Shown piece after piece: positions 23,888 to 37,800 of a DNA stretch of 43,116 nucleotides. The translations under genes and the position numbers were made by a program. Within the stretch, counting starts at the first letter, position 1, and each line of letters starts with the position of its first letter. The stretch is from assembly GCF_031851795.1 (NCBI RefSeq), contig NZ_CP134697.1, forward strand, positions 1 through 43,116, read 5' to 3'. The DNA comes from Pontibacter sp. G13 (GTDB taxonomy: Bacteria > Bacteroidota > Bacteroidia > J057). The notes below the pieces were generated by a model, which saw only the letters and a list, made by a program, of their open reading frames with translations, was not told where the DNA came from and made no database searches.

Positions 23888-26800
23888 TGATGGAATTGAG
23901 GGTCCTTCGGCCGGAGATGTGGGAAATTGGCATAAGGTTAACTATTTGGAACGCCCCATTTACGGATGGAGAACACCCTTTGCAGGTGCGAGGCTCAATA
24001 GGGGGCTCCACTCTCTCAACTCAGAAGATAGGTCGGACAATAAAGGTTCCTTCGTGTATGGGACCAAGGAATTGTACTATATCCATTCCCTGGAGTCGAA
24101 GAACTATGTCGCTGAATTTCTATATACGGCGAATAGGGAGGATGCAGGACCTTCCCAAGGGGAAGAGGGGGGATTGGATTCGATTACCTCAAATCCCCAG
24201 ATGGCGCTTGATCGGATTTCCCTTTATTCCAAACAAGAACTCAAGGAAAATGGAACAGATCCGGTCCCGATCAAGGTGGTATTCTTCGAATATGAGGATG
24301 ATCCCGATAATCAATTATGCCGGAATGCTCCCAATAACTACAGTCCCAATGTTGGCAAGCTGACACTCAAGCGTATCTCTTTTCAATACGGGAATTCCCA
24401 TGAGGCAAGATTGAGCCCCTACGAGTTCACATATGCTAACCCATCCCATACGGGATCAGAGCCTGACGCGGATTTCAACCCAGAATACAGCTTATTGGAT
24501 CTTGATCGTTGGGGAAACTTCAAGCCCAACGATCCTGGACATCCCAATGAAGATTTCCCCTTTGCAGACCAGTCGAAAATTGATCCTACAGCGGTTGATC
24601 CGGACTCGGATCCATTTGGGGATCCAGACTGGCGTAAGGCGGATAACCATGCAATCGTCTGGGAACTGACTTCCATAAAAACCCCATCTGGGGCGGTGAT
24701 AGATATTGATTACGAGTCGGATGACTATGCCTTCGTACAGGACAAGCGGGCAATGCAGATGATTCCCATTGCCGGCATCTCCAAGACCGGAGATATTGCG
24801 GATTTGACTAAGTCCGATCTATTCCAATCCGGGACCAATGGCAAGGAAAGCAACCAACACAACAACTATGTATTGGTCAACTTGCCTATACCTTTGACTG
24901 CGGGAACTCCCTCCGAACAGTTGGATCAATTCAAGTGGACCTATCTTCGCGGGGTTGAGTATCTCTACGTCAATGCTTATACACTGCTGGGAGAAGGAAG
25001 GTATGAATACGTCCAGTCCTTTGTTGAAATAGAGTCCGTCAAGATCCTCGACCAGGAACATGTAGCCATCGAATTGAAACCGGTTTCGAGAAAGGATAGC
25101 GGTAAGGGCCCGACCATGAATCCGTTGGTAAAGTCGGCCATCAATTTTGTGAGGATCCATGCCCCCCAGTTGGTGTTCGAGAATGTGGAAGGGCCCGGAG
25201 ATGATGACGACAACGCCGTAAATGGGATAGGCGGTATGGGTATGGATGCCAAGATTCTATTCCAGGGATATTACAAAGCACTTATGTCAAAGGGATTTGG
25301 ACAGGCAGTAGACCTTTCCAAATCCTACTTGAGGTTGGTGGTTCCTGACGGGAAAAAGCATGGGGGGGGAGTCCGAGTCCGAAAAATCGCCATGTCTGAT
25401 AACTGGGCTGGAATGGTAGGATCGGGAAATACCTCCCGGCAATACGGCTCAACCTATACCTACACGACATTGGATGACACCGGAATGGAGATTTCAAGCG
25501 GTGTGGCTGCATACGAACCTCTGATTGGCGGGGTGGAGAATCCGCTGGCCCAACCCCGATTCTACCCCAAGCGGATACCGATGGCTCCCAACGAGGAGCA
25601 TATGACGATCCTTCCGATTGGGGAGTCATTCTACCCCAGTCCCAGAATCATATACAGTAGGGTTGAAACAAGACCTCTGGAGGACCCGAATATCCAGATG
25701 AATGGAGGAGGTTTCAGCGTAAGTGAATTCTATACGGCCAAGGATTTCCCCGTGATTGTGGATGAAACGAGCATATTGCCACAAAACAACAATCCAGCCA
25801 CCAATGTATTCAAGTTCCTCAAAATCATCGACATCGACTACATGAATGTCTCTCAGGGATATTCCATTGTGAGAAACGATATGCATGGAAAGCCCAAGGC
25901 TGAATGGCTATATGGTCAAGATCCTACCTCCCCGATCAGCGGCACCGAGTACATTTTCCGTACGAAAGCACCGTATCAATCCCATGCCCGGAATGAACTG
26001 AATAACGACATGGTATCTGTGGTAGGTCCGGACGGACAGGTGGTCCAGACAACTGTGGGCAGGGAAATGGAGATGGTTTTCGATGGTAGGGAATCGAATA
26101 CCGAGACAGAAGGAATCGAAGCACAAGCCAACCTGGATGCCTTTGCCCTGTTCGCCATTGTCATCCCTGTCCCATCCGGCTGGAAGCCTTCGACCAAGGT
26201 CCATAAACGCTTCCGCTCCATCACGGCGACAAAGGTCGTCGACTACCATGGAATTCTGGAGAAGACCGTCGCATATCAGGACGGTACCACAATTACATCC
26301 GAAAATCTCGCATTCGATGCCGAAACGGGAGCTCCGCTGTTGACACGGACCACGAATGTCTACGATGACCATGTATATAGCCTGAATTATCCTGGGTACT
26401 GGAATTACGAGGGACTCCAGCCGAGTTACCAGAACATTGGCCTTTGCATAGGAGATGAGCTTGGTACATCCCCGTTCAACCTCCCTTCTGTACCGCTTCC
26501 TGCCAACACCCTGGCATCCGATTTCTTTACGCAAGGAGACGAGCTGAGAATCAAATCCAATGGAACAGAACTCAAGGGATGGGTCCTTTCGGTGGATGAC
26601 AACCTGACAGAGGTGAATGTCATAGACGAAAATGGATTGCCCGTATCCGGGACTGTGGACATGCTTGAGGTGATCCGATCCGGGAGGCGAAATATGCAGG
26701 GGATGTCCATGGGATCCGCCACAACTCACCTGAATCCCATATCATCAGGTCAGATCGATATTGACGCGGCTACCGGAGTCCTGGCAGCCGGGGCCATAAG

Positions 26801-28076
26801 GTTCTCCGACCAAAGGGAGATGTGGGGCAGTGCAGCAGATCCGCAGTCCTGCTTCGACGCTGATTTCCCATGGCCCTATGATCCGTCTTGCATAGTGGAT
26901 CCCTCAACTCCCTTGAACCCATTCGTGAAAGGGATTAGGGGAAACTACCAACCGCTGGAGTCCTACACATACCTTTCAGACCGGGATCATGCAGGATATA
27001 CTTCGGGATCTGGTGCTGCCTCATGGTTTTCGTCATCGAATCTCAGGATCGATGGAGTATTCACGAACTTTAGTGAATTTTGGTCTACAAATGGGAACAA
27101 CTGGAACCAAGATCCGACTGGTTGGACATTTGTGGAAAAGGCCACACGGATTCAGGAGGATGGAGTACCCCTTGAAAGTGAGAATGCACTGGGGATTTCA
27201 AGCTCCGCCATTCCAGCCTTCAATGATCAGGTCCTATCTGCATCCATCGTCAATTCCAAAAGTCAAAACGCCTCCTATGAGGGATTCGAGGAACTGGCAT
27301 ATCTGGAATCCAGCGGTGTGGACTGTTACCCCAGACACCAGATTTACCAGTTGAAACCTGCAGGCCAGGCCGCGGCCCCTGTCCTATCTTCAGATTTGGT
27401 CCCGGAGGGGCACTCAGGAGCCTATTCCGTACAGATCTCCCAGGGAAATACCCTCGTTCTCCGAACGAGTTTCAGCGAAAACTCTTCCGTTTCGGGCACT
27501 CTTGCTGGAGGGACATTCCTTCCCGGACCAGGGGATTTGCGGAATATCTTCTCTCCGGAACCGACCTCCCAAGCTGGAAGTCCCGACAAGTACCTTCTCT
27601 CATTTTGGGTGAAGGACTCGGATGTCGGGGCGGATATTTCACCGAGTCCATGGGAATTTGCTGACAACCTCCTGCTGGAACCATTCACTTGTTCGGCATC
27701 TCACTCCATTACATTCGAGGATATTTCACGGAGCAATGTGATTGATGGATGGGTGAAGTTGGAATATGATTTAGAAATCCAGGGCACATCGTCCGATCAG
27801 GATCCCATAGCCATCACATTTGGAATATCAGGAAATCACCACATGCTCATCGATGATATCCGGATTCATCCGAAGGAAGCCATGATGACTACCGCCGTCT
27901 ATGATCCCCAAACCTTCCGGCTGCTATCTCAAGGAGACCAAAACGGTTACCATACATTCTACCAATACGACAAGTCAGGAAACCTCCAAAGCATCCAGGT
28001 CGAAACGGATGCAGGTATCCAGACCCTAAAAGAGGCCAGATCCAATAACCCGAAAACTTCCCAATCACAATTATGA
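23766..28076 (+). CDS. RHS-shell-like giant secreted protein, C-terminal part
   Basis: Continuation of the gene above in another frame. The nominal opening codons 23766-23833 are not protein-like; true sequence begins at about 23834 with YTYSHLLTAVLSPDYSD. It consists of long beta-rich shell sequence. Near 27420-27870 there is a probable carbohydrate-binding-type beta-sandwich (YSVQISQGNTLVL, YLLSFWVKDSD, WVKLEYDLEI, MLIDDIRI). At the very end there are YD-type motifs (HTFYQYDKSGNLQSI). The stop overlaps the ATG of the next gene (ATGA), so they are translationally coupled. If the break at 23830 is real, this half would need internal initiation and would lack a signal peptide. Confidence 0.75.
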   Translation: MPWMHQFTIRVGWITTIIGNPRGYTYSHLLTAVLSPDYSDSDGIEGPSAGDVGNWHKVNYLERPIYGWRTPFAGARLNRGLHSLNSEDRSDNKGSFVYGTKELYYIHSLESKNYVAEFLYTANREDAGPSQGEEGGLDSITSNPQMALDRISLYSKQELKENGTDPVPIKVVFFEYEDDPDNQLCRNAPNNYSPNVGKLTLKRISFQYGNSHEARLSPYEFTYANPSHTGSEPDADFNPEYSLLDLDRWGNFKPNDPGHPNEDFPFADQSKIDPTAVDPDSDPFGDPDWRKADNHAIVWELTSIKTPSGAVIDIDYESDDYAFVQDKRAMQMIPIAGISKTGDIADLTKSDLFQSGTNGKESNQHNNYVLVNLPIPLTAGTPSEQLDQFKWTYLRGVEYLYVNAYTLLGEGRYEYVQSFVEIESVKILDQEHVAIELKPVSRKDSGKGPTMNPLVKSAINFVRIHAPQLVFENVEGPGDDDDNAVNGIGGMGMDAKILFQGYYKALMSKGFGQAVDLSKSYLRLVVPDGKKHGGGVRVRKIAMSDNWAGMVGSGNTSRQYGSTYTYTTLDDTGMEISSGVAAYEPLIGGVENPLAQPRFYPKRIPMAPNEEHMTILPIGESFYPSPRIIYSRVETRPLEDPNIQMNGGGFSVSEFYTAKDFPVIVDETSILPQNNNPATNVFKFLKIIDIDYMNVSQGYSIVRNDMHGKPKAEWLYGQDPTSPISGTEYIFRTKAPYQSHARNELNNDMVSVVGPDGQVVQTTVGREMEMVFDGRESNTETEGIEAQANLDAFALFAIVIPVPSGWKPSTKVHKRFRSITATKVVDYHGILEKTVAYQDGTTITSENLAFDAETGAPLLTRTTNVYDDHVYSLNYPGYWNYEGLQPSYQNIGLCIGDELGTSPFNLPSVPLPANTLASDFFTQGDELRIKSNGTELKGWVLSVDDNLTEVNVIDENGLPVSGTVDMLEVIRSGRRNMQGMSMGSATTHLNPISSGQIDIDAATGVLAAGAIRFSDQREMWGSAADPQSCFDADFPWPYDPSCIVDPSTPLNPFVKGIRGNYQPLESYTYLSDRDHAGYTSGSGAASWFSSSNLRIDGVFTNFSEFWSTNGNNWNQDPTGWTFVEKATRIQEDGVPLESENALGISSSAIPAFNDQVLSASIVNSKSQNASYEGFEELAYLESSGVDCYPRHQIYQLKPAGQAAAPVLSSDLVPEGHSGAYSVQISQGNTLVLRTSFSENSSVSGTLAGGTFLPGPGDLRNIFSPEPTSQAGSPDKYLLSFWVKDSDVGADISPSPWEFADNLLLEPFTCSASHSITFEDISRSNVIDGWVKLEYDLEIQGTSSDQDPIAITFGISGNHHMLIDDIRIHPKEAMMTTAVYDPQTFRLLSQGDQNGYHTFYQYDKSGNLQSIQVETDAGIQTLKEARSNNPKTSQSQL

Positions 28077-28783
28077 GAAACGCACTGAAGATCAGTTGGA
28101 TCCTGTCTACCATCTGGATCGGAATGCCTTTCCATATACATGGACAGGGGATCGTCCGGCAACTGAAAAACGTGAGGGCACAATTCGAAAGGCTCGATCG
28201 ATACCAGATAACGGCCCGTTACAGGTGGTTCCCCGATCAGGAAGATTCGGGGAACTATTCCGACGAGACCCAGACGATCATTCACCAAGACGGGCGTACC
28301 CTGAATTCATTTGGGGATACAAAGGTCCTGCATACACCCAAAGCAACCATTTTGGTGGATGATGCCTCGGAACGGATGATCCTTCAACCCCCTTCAGACG
28401 AGTCCCCTATGCCATGGGACTCCCAGATACTCGATTCTGCCCTGACTTCCAGATTGATGGGTGAAGAACGGGATGGGGATCTGGTCTCCTTCGAACTGGA
28501 TATGAGTCAGGCCAATTCCAAATACAGATCCATCAAAATGGTGGTGGATACGCGTCTCGATAGACTCGTAAAGGTCATCTATCTATTTGGATCGCCTGTG
28601 TTGGATGAGGACACCGGGATATCGGCCATTCCAAGATTTGAAGTGGAATTCACCTATGGAGGACCACCCGGTCAGGCTATCGCGGACAGGCTCAAGATTT
28701 CCCATTACTGTATCCAGACTGGAGAAACCTGGGTTCCGACCCGGCAATTTTCCTCATACCGCCTATACACTTCCCTGAAGTAA
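28073..28783 (+). CDS. Small secreted protein coupled to the RHS genes
   Basis: 236 residues. The ATG overlaps the previous stop. A signal peptide (ISWILSTIWIGMPFHIHG) is followed by a 210-residue beta-rich mature protein with alternating strand pattern (YQITARYRWFPDQ, SIKMVVDTRLDRLVKVIYLF, RFEVEFTYGGPP). It looks like a LolA-like or similar curved-sheet fold, but no family is recognised with confidence. It lies between two giant RHS genes, 24 bases before the second, so it is probably a periplasmic chaperone or assembly factor for them (inference). Confidence 0.65.
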   Translation: MRNALKISWILSTIWIGMPFHIHGQGIVRQLKNVRAQFERLDRYQITARYRWFPDQEDSGNYSDETQTIIHQDGRTLNSFGDTKVLHTPKATILVDDASERMILQPPSDESPMPWDSQILDSALTSRLMGEERDGDLVSFELDMSQANSKYRSIKMVVDTRLDRLVKVIYLFGSPVLDEDTGISAIPRFEVEFTYGGPPGQAIADRLKISHYCIQTGETWVPTRQFSSYRLYTSLK

Positions 28784-28807
28784 AATATCCCCCAATCAGC
28801 TTCTGCT

Positions 28808-31800
28808 ATGAAATCTCCTCTCCAATCCATCATCTCGGCATTTATCTGGTGCCTCTCCATATCCTTCCTTTCAGCGGGCAGCCTGAGTGCCGCAAATGAA
28901 TCCTATGTCGAGGTGCTGCAGGGTTCCCAGATCGGAACGGGAGCTATCCTGAATTTCCAAGATGCCTACTTCGCGCAATTCGGGCCCAATTATTCCAGTT
29001 CCGGAGCCTTCTTCAATGATCAGATATGCCGCAACACCATTATGCTGAGACTAAACCTGAATGCTCCCGATTACATTCAGAACGAAGTCAAGGTCCGTGT
29101 CGTCTTCAATACGGATTTTCAGGATAACATGGGAGGAAGCTTCTCTCTCGGCCAGCAGTCGCTGGAGATATCCCATGATCCGGTTGCAGGTGGAGAATCG
29201 AGGGCCCGGGACTATATCCAGTTTCAGGGAGGATACTCGGGTGAAATTTCCATCGCCGAAATTCACCTATACATTGGAGGAATCTACCAGGGACAAATAA
29301 CCAACGCCCCAAGTTGGGTGGACATCGAAGTCAGAACCGATATCGAACGATATTACGATTTCGACAGAGAGGCGGTTCCCTCCGGACTTCAGGTGGTGGA
29401 TGATCCTGCCAATGGAGAATTGGTCGTTTCATGGGATGAACTCCAGGGGGCCGAGGACTATGATCTTGAATGGGTCTTCATCGATGACTACTCAATTGGG
29501 GGAAATGCTCCGGGGACGGCTTTTTCCTTTGACAGGGAAGCTGTACGGGTGAATGTAAGCTCCAATTCCTATCGGATCGACAATATCTTCAAGAGCGGGA
29601 ACGTCCTGTTTCGCGTCCGGGGGGTGGGACGATCCATAGATCGTCCCGGGCAGCCCATCACAGGATACTGGACCGTCGGTTCGGAAGGTGATTTGACACA
29701 ATCTCCGTCAGGTCTTGTGGCCCATCCGGTAGGAACAGGCTTCGAATCGAATTTAAATTGGCAATACCAGTCGACCTTTATTGAGGGGGGGAAACACAAG
29801 AATGTAATCAGCTATCATGATGGAACCCTCAGAAACCGTCAGTCCATTACCAAGTTGAATACTCCTGCCAATGGATCCCTTGGGCAGCAAGGTTATTCCA
29901 TCGTGCAAGAAACCATCTACGACTTTCAGGGCCGACCTGCGGTACAGGTTCTCCCTGTTCCAGGCCCAGTCAATCGTCTTGACTACCAGAATCTCTTCAA
30001 CAGATCTGCAGCGACTCCTACCGAGGCATATTCCTTCAAGGACTTTGAATACGAAAATACCCCAGGGGTAATTACGATCAATTCCATGGCGCCCGGTCAT
30101 GGAGCGGCGAATTACTATTCTTCCTCAAATCCGGATCAGGAGGGCGCCCAGGCATTTATCCCGGAATCAGGGGGCTTCCCATTCACTGTTACCCAATACA
30201 CTGCCGACCAGACCGGACGGGTCAGGTCCCAGTCAGGCGTGGGAGAAGATTTTCGGATCGGAAGCGGACACGAGACAAGCTATCTCTATGGAATCCCGTA
30301 TCAGGAAGAGCTGGATGCGCTATTTGGAACCAATGTCGGATATGCCAAAAGGTACCAGAAACAGGTGGTCGTGGATCCCAACGGGCAATCCACCATCTCC
30401 ATTCTCGATTATGCCGGAAAGACAATCGCCACCGCCCTATCCGGACAATCTCCGGACAATCTAGATGCCCTTGCATCCAATTCCAGTCAACCTATCGAGA
30501 TCAACCTTTCGGCATTCAACGACTACCAACTTTCGGGACAGGCCTGGGTTTCATCATTCACCCATATACAGGTAGCACCGGGAGATATCGAGTTGAACTA
30601 CGAACTGACCCCTGGAAGCCTTTCCGGGAGTTGCGGCGCCGGTACATATTGCTATGAGTGCGTCTACAATTTCAACCTGTCCATCACGGATCAGGAAACA
30701 GGAGAAGTGATATTCTCCCATGACGAACAGTTGGGACCTACCGTACTGGATGACCAGTGCAACTCCCCCTCTGTCATTTCGGTACTCAATGGGACAGTAG
30801 TCCCAAATCTTGAGCCGGGAAGATACCTGTTCAAGAAGAAACTTTCCGTCTACGACAATGCTCTATCTGAATATCTGGAACTGTACCTGACTTCATCTCC
30901 CTGCGTTGAAGGACCCGGATCCTTCAACCAAAATGCCTATGCATCGGTGGATGTAACGGGTTGCAATATCACTCCCTGCGAGGCCATCTGTCTTGCCACA
31001 CATGGAGAGACCCTTGAGGAATATCAAGTCGAGCATCCAGGGGCCACACATCTTGACTGGCAAAATGCACTCGCCCAATGTGAGGTGGAATGCGATGGTC
31101 CGCTAAACGAATGCGAGGCCATCTACCGTCAAATGCTTCTGGATGTCAGTCCCGGGGGGCAATATGCGCTATATACTGAACTGTCAGACGGCACATATGA
31201 AGCCACTGAATCCCTGTCGGTTCTCAATACCCAGACGAATATCCTGGGATCTCCCGGTGGGAACGATCATCATTACTCGGATCCGGGAATCTCCTACCTC
31301 AATTCGGACAACACACCGGCCCTGGTCAACGGGAACTCCCCAAACCAGCTTTCGCTGGAGGAATTCATCGACAACTGGGATCCCCACTGGGCGAGACAAC
31401 TCGTGGAGTTTCATCCTGAATTTTGTCTCGTGGAAGGCTGCATCGATCCCAGCGGAAGTGGGTCCATGGGAGCAAGTCAGATCTTTGACCAAGAGCTTCA
31501 GGATTACGACACTTATGATAATGCCTTTGGAGCCAATATATTCACCGGTTCGTCCTCAGACCTTGTCGCTAATCTGGTGAACAATGATCCCTATTTTCAG
31601 GATCCTGTCAATTCAGCTGCCAAAGCGGATATGTTGGCGATTGTCCACACTTTCATGGAGACCCTTGACAATGGAACCACATACTCATGGTCCATGGCGG
31701 AATTTGTAGCCAAGTATGTGGAATGCGGAGAGCCTGTCGATGTTCCGTCGTTTGACAGTTGTCCGGCAACATTATTTCAATACGATTGTGACCAGAACGC

Positions 31801-34800
31801 ACAATGGAATATGCTCCGGGGGCTATATCTTGGAGAAAAGGCCAAGATCGTCGAGGCTCAGCTTCAGCAGAACGGAGATTGCTCCGATCTGACCGATACC
31901 CAACTGGAAGGAAAGATCCGATATGGAATGGGGCTGGAAGCCACCTTCGGATCAGCCATCCTTCAGGATCTCATGTCGATGGGAACTCCAAATACCCCTC
32001 CTCCCTCGGTCGAAAATGCCATGACGGAACAATGCCAGAGTGTCTGCGACTCCTATGAGCCCTACTGGAGGGCCCAGTTGGAATCATGTGCCACCAATGG
32101 ATATGACATCGACGCGATCATCCAGGAGTTCAAGGATATCTGCATGTGCGGATGCGACAATCTCCATCCATTGGGAACCTCTTCCGTATCGCCTTCCCAG
32201 AACTGTAACCTTGACAACAACAATTTCAAGGAGGTACTGGCCTCACATGGGATTTCTGCGGATCCCCTAAACCAATTCGATCCCACCTGCAACGCCTTCC
32301 TCATATCCATGCCTCCTCCGCATGAGACGAATGGATATGGGGGGAACTCCCCTTTCCCAGTTCTGGATACCTGCAGCTGTGAAGCCATCTCTAGTTCCTA
32401 TGTAGACTATCAGGCCGCTGGCGGACAGGGAGGAACCGGAAAGACCGAGGAGGAATACTTCGAGGATATGACAGGGATATATGTCTCGGATATGGAAGGG
32501 AAACGCTGTAAGTGCGACGAGGCCTTCGCCGAGGACTATGGGACGCCCTACATGGATGGTGTCGCATGGGGAATCGGGGCGGACGCCTTTCTTTCCAACC
32601 TCGGAATTCCAGTGCCGGACGATATCGCCTGTTCCAGATGTATGGGGTGCGGGGATGTTGCCGGGGCCCTGCTCGGATACGAAACGCTGGTGGACGGCCC
32701 AAATGGGGATCTCATCCTGACAAATGCCATCAACCAGCAGTTGGGAATGAATTTGACCTGGGACCAATATGAAACCTTTCTGGAGGAATGTACCACCATC
32801 TCCGACTGCTCAGGGCTCCAGAAACTCGACGAGCTCCAACCCTTCCTAAACGCCGCGCTTTCGGCACCGGGGAATGATCTGATTGCGGAGGGTCTGAACC
32901 TGTCGGCCATGCCCTATAGCCAATATTTTACCGGACAGCTCGCAAGTAATCTTGTTTGCGGGACAGGAAATATCACCTATAGTTCCAATATCCTGTTCTC
33001 GCGGATCTACGACAAAAATGTAATCGATATCATCGCCACACAAGATGAGGGGTATCTCGTTCTGCTCGAAGGACAGAATTGGACCACCTTCGCCCAGAAG
33101 ATGAACAAAGAACATGAAGTCGAATGGACTGTAGAGATTGCATATCCTCTCCTGAGGGACTATACCAAGGTGATACAGACCTCCGACGGAGGGTACTTCA
33201 TCGCGGGAATTAGAAGCTACTCAGGAACCGCGGAACTTATATCTGCTAAGTTGGATAACTCCGGCGTCGTGATTGGAACAGATAAATTGATAGGTACATT
33301 TAATTTCATTGTTGGCCTTGATGAGTTGGTGGGGAGTGGACAAATATTTCTGGCAGCTCAGGAAGGAAGTACCACGCTTCTACTTGAGTATAACTTGAAT
33401 GCAAGTTATTCAGGGACATCATTCACCCGCATTTCGGGGACAAAGGCGATTGCAGGGGGAGGACAGGAACCGGAATCCGATCAGTTGGCGATCAATTCGG
33501 CTGGGCAAATTGCCCTCGCTACCCATGATGCGGCTTCCCAGAGGCTTACCATCCATTTTTTCGATTCCAGTCTGAGTCCACAGGGATCATCCCTGGAGTT
33601 TCCCGACAATCAGAATGTATCCATCCTATCCGATGCCAACACGTTTCATGTATTCTCCAACGGAAGGTATGGGCTGGAGATCATGTCTCTGGATTGGGGA
33701 GGAACCAACTGGGCCGTTACCCTGAACCGGCTCCTGACTATCCCCTCTCTATCCTCTGGAGGAAAATTTGGGGGGATCATCGACCGGATGCCAAATGGGG
33801 ATTTTTCCGTTGCCATGGTCCGTGGGGAAGTTATCACCCTGGTCAAGTTCGACCCAGGTTTCAGTCTCCAATGGGCCGAAATGTATACCATGTCGGGGAG
33901 TACGGAATACCCCTTGGTTTTCGACACCAATACGGAGGGGAGATTTCTGCTATCCGCGCCGGATGACCCTAGGAACCTATTCAATGTGATCGAATATCAG
34001 GGGAAACCGGAGGCCAGTTGCCTATCGTCGGAGACCGGAGCCTTTATCGATCCTGCTCTGAATCCTGTAGTCAATCTTCTGGTTACCCCCATCAGTACGA
34101 TCCCACCGACACCAGTAGGAACCTCGTTCTCATCATTCCCCTCCCAAATATCCATGACTCCGACCTGTAGTGAAATACTGATCGGGATGTTCACCAATGC
34201 ATGTGGGGATGAATGCGTCATGGAACTCTCCCTTCCGGGAACCGGGACCGATGAGACCTTCGACAACCTGGCCAGTGTGGGCAACATCGCCTTTACGGCC
34301 ACTGGAGAGATTTCCATGTCAGGCACGCTGGCAAATGGGTCCAATCTACTGGTCACGGGCACCCATTCCTGTATAGACAACTGCGACGAGTTCAGGCTTT
34401 GCAATGAAGCGATCTTCCCCGAGATTCCGGTTCCCGCAGATGACTGTGAAGGTTTTCTGCAGGCATCTGCACTCCAGAGTGCCCAACTGCAATTCCAGAA
34501 TTATGTAGATGGCCTCAAACTGGACTTCGTCAATGAATATCTGGATGCATGCCTCCTCAAGATCCCCTTCCAGGAGGTGTACAACATGTCCTACGAGAAT
34601 CATGAACACCATTTTACCCTATACCATTACGATCAGGCCGGAAATCTCGTGCAGACCGTGCCTCCCGAAGGAGTGGATAGGAACCTTTCGCCTTCATTCC
34701 TCACGCAGGTCGGTACGGCCCGTGACAATGGCACGGAACTGCTACCCGAACACACCCTGAAGACCCAATATCAATACAACTCCCTCAATCAGATGGTGAG

Positions 34801-37800
34801 AAAGATCACTCCAGATGAGGGAGATGTCTCCACGCCAGGCGTGACGGAGTTCTGGTATGATGCACTGGGGAGGCTGGTAGTCTCGCAAGATGCCGAGCAT
34901 CGGTCGAATGGTCTGTATTCCTATACCGTATATGACGATCTGGGACGGATTTCAGAAGCGGGATTGCTGAATCCTACCGGCACGATGACCAACGCCATCG
35001 CAGCGGATCAGGTGGCACTTTCAGCCTGGGTTTCCAGTGGGAGCAAACAGGAGGTGACCCGGACTCACTACGATAGCCATCCCGCAGGACTCAACCTTCC
35101 ATTCGCCTCCAATGATCACAACCTCCGTAACCGCATCGCGACTGTGGAATATGAATATCTTGCAGAAGGGGCCTACCTTTCCCGGATTCACTATTCCTAT
35201 GACAGCCGGGGAAATGTCAAGAGCTTGATCCGGGATTTCCCTGAATTGGCCGACATTGGCCATCAGTTCAAGCGGATCGACTACCACTATGACTTGCTGA
35301 GCGGAAATGTACTGCAGGTGGACTACCAGGATGGACATCCTGACTGCTTCTACCACAGGTACAAGTACGATGCGGACAACCGGATACAGGAGGTCTACAC
35401 GTCCACCGACAATGTGCACTTCGATCGGGAGGCCGGATACCAATACTACGCACATGGTCCGCTCGCGCGGCAGGAGATCGGTGCATGGGACGTACAGGGG
35501 ATGGACTACGCCTACACCATCCAGGGATGGCTCAAGGGTGTGAATGCTTCCACCCTCGACATGACCCGGGATATGGGAAAGGATGGTGCTTCCGGAAATG
35601 CCTACCACTCGGGAATGCCGGATGTACATTACCTGCATGGAAGAGACGCATTTGGGTTTTCGCTGGGATACTACGAGGGGGACTATGCCTCCATCTCGGC
35701 TCCAGCCACCGCGGACCGTTTCGAGGCATCGACAGCGACCATCTATGCCAATGTCAACGACCTTTCCCTCTACAATGGAAACATCGGATTGATGCAGACC
35801 GCACTCTCCGGACTTGACGCGGTTCCTCTTCCGGAACAGCTTACCCATTACCGGTACGACCAGCTCCAACGGATCAAGGCGATGAAGGCCGTCCAGGACC
35901 CCGGTCTCCCGGCTTCGAATGAATGGGCCACCGCTTCATCGCTCAATGGAGGGGACTATAGGACCTCCTATTCCTACGATGCCAACGGGAACCTCCTCTC
36001 GCTCGACCGCAATGCAGCGGGGGGATCTTCCGTCAACGGCATGGATGCCCTGACCTACAACTATGACCACGACCCCATCACCGGCAAGCTGAGGTCCAAC
36101 AGGCTGGGGAGCGTGGCAGATGCGCAGGGACAGGGTTGGCAGGTCGATATCGGGAATCAACCCGCCAACAACTATGCGTACGATCTCGCCGGCAACCTCG
36201 TCTTCGACCAGGCGGAGGGGATCGCCCAGATCAACTGGAATGCCGCCCGGAAGATCTCGTCGGTGCTTTTCGCGGACCCGACGCGCAGGGATCTGTGGTT
36301 CCAGTACGATCCGCTTGGAAACCGTATCCGCAAGCGGCAGCAGAGCAAGGACCTGCCACCCGAGGTCGGATCGGAAAGTTCATGGTACGTGCGCGATGCC
36401 CAGGGCAACAACATGGCCATCTACGAACGGTACATGATCCCGATCGGGGATCTGGAACCTCCAACATCGGATGATTTTCCGGAGGGATTCGACAATTGCA
36501 ACTGCGACCATGTCGAGGTGTTCGTGGCCGCGGAATACGAGCTGTACGGCTCCAAACGGCTGGGAAACTGGCTGGGCAGGCGCTTCCTGACGGGGCGGTT
36601 CTATGACTCGTCGGTGGGCACGACGGGGAGCTACACGGGGCCGATTTTCGACTTCCCGGAGGGATATCATCCGGATCGGAGCAACCCGACCGCTCCCGAG
36701 GCGACTGCATATGGAGGTCCGCTCTCGGCAGGGACCTTCTCGCTGGGGCACAAACGCTTCGAGGGCACCAACCACCTCGGCAATGTCCTCTCGGTCTTCT
36801 CCGACCGGAAGTTGCAGATCCCCGCTCCAGGCATGCAATATGTGGATGGGTACACGGCGGAGATCTATGGATATAGCGATTACTTTCCCTTCGGGATGCT
36901 CATGCCGGGTAGGAATGGGCAAAGGGATGGGTATCGGTATGGGTTCCAGGGGCAGGAGACGGATGATGAGGTGTATGGGAAGGGCAATGCCGTGAGCTAT
37001 AAGTATCGGGTGCATGATGCGCGGATTGGAAGGTTCTTGTCGATCGATCCACTGGCGCCGGAGTATCCGTTTTATAGTCCTTATGCTTTTTCTGGAAATC
37101 GGGTGATTGATGCAGTGGAGTTGGAGGGGTTAGAGCCTTCGTGTACTCAAGCTCCTATTGAGATTCGTCCAGAACTAGGCAAGACTTCAGTGGCTCCTGA
37201 TGGTACTTTAGTGGATAGTGATGGTGTTCCAGTCGCCTTTTACGATGTAGGGGATGAAGTTGAAGTCATAGCAGAAAGAACTAAACCCTCGTTTTCTCCG
37301 GGTTTTAGGATTCTTAGTATGTTTGCGTTCTTCATGTCCTTAGATATGTCTTCTAATAGCAGAGGAGCGACCACTAGAGAAAGACGGCGTATTGATGATG
37401 AGCGAAGGAGAGAAGAAGGGAGAGTTGACTTTGCTTTAGGGCTAGGTGGATTAAAAATGGAGGGCCGTAATAAGGCAGATCCAATGTCTAACTTGATGAT
37501 ATGGGCAGGCTATTTCTTAATGTCTGAAGGCGAAACTGCTGATACTTACTGGGATCGAGATGGATTTACTGGTGATCCAAGAGTCGATGTTTTGTATATG
37601 ATGAATGAGACAATTGCTAAGGGTAATAAGCTGCATTTCAGACTAGATGGACTAGGACTAACAGGTCTAGATGGTGCTCAAGAAGAGGACACATGGGATG
37701 ATTTACCCAAAACCATTCAAGGGCTTAGGGAAAGGTTAAATACACAAGGAAGAAGTGAGGGTTCATATACGATATATGAACTCCAACAAGTGATGAGCAA

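Noticed and set aside
35021-37015. Minus-strand frames opposite the RHS core
   Set aside because: Shadows of the RHS repeat coding sequence; the same shadow occurs in the orphan copy because the DNA is duplicated.
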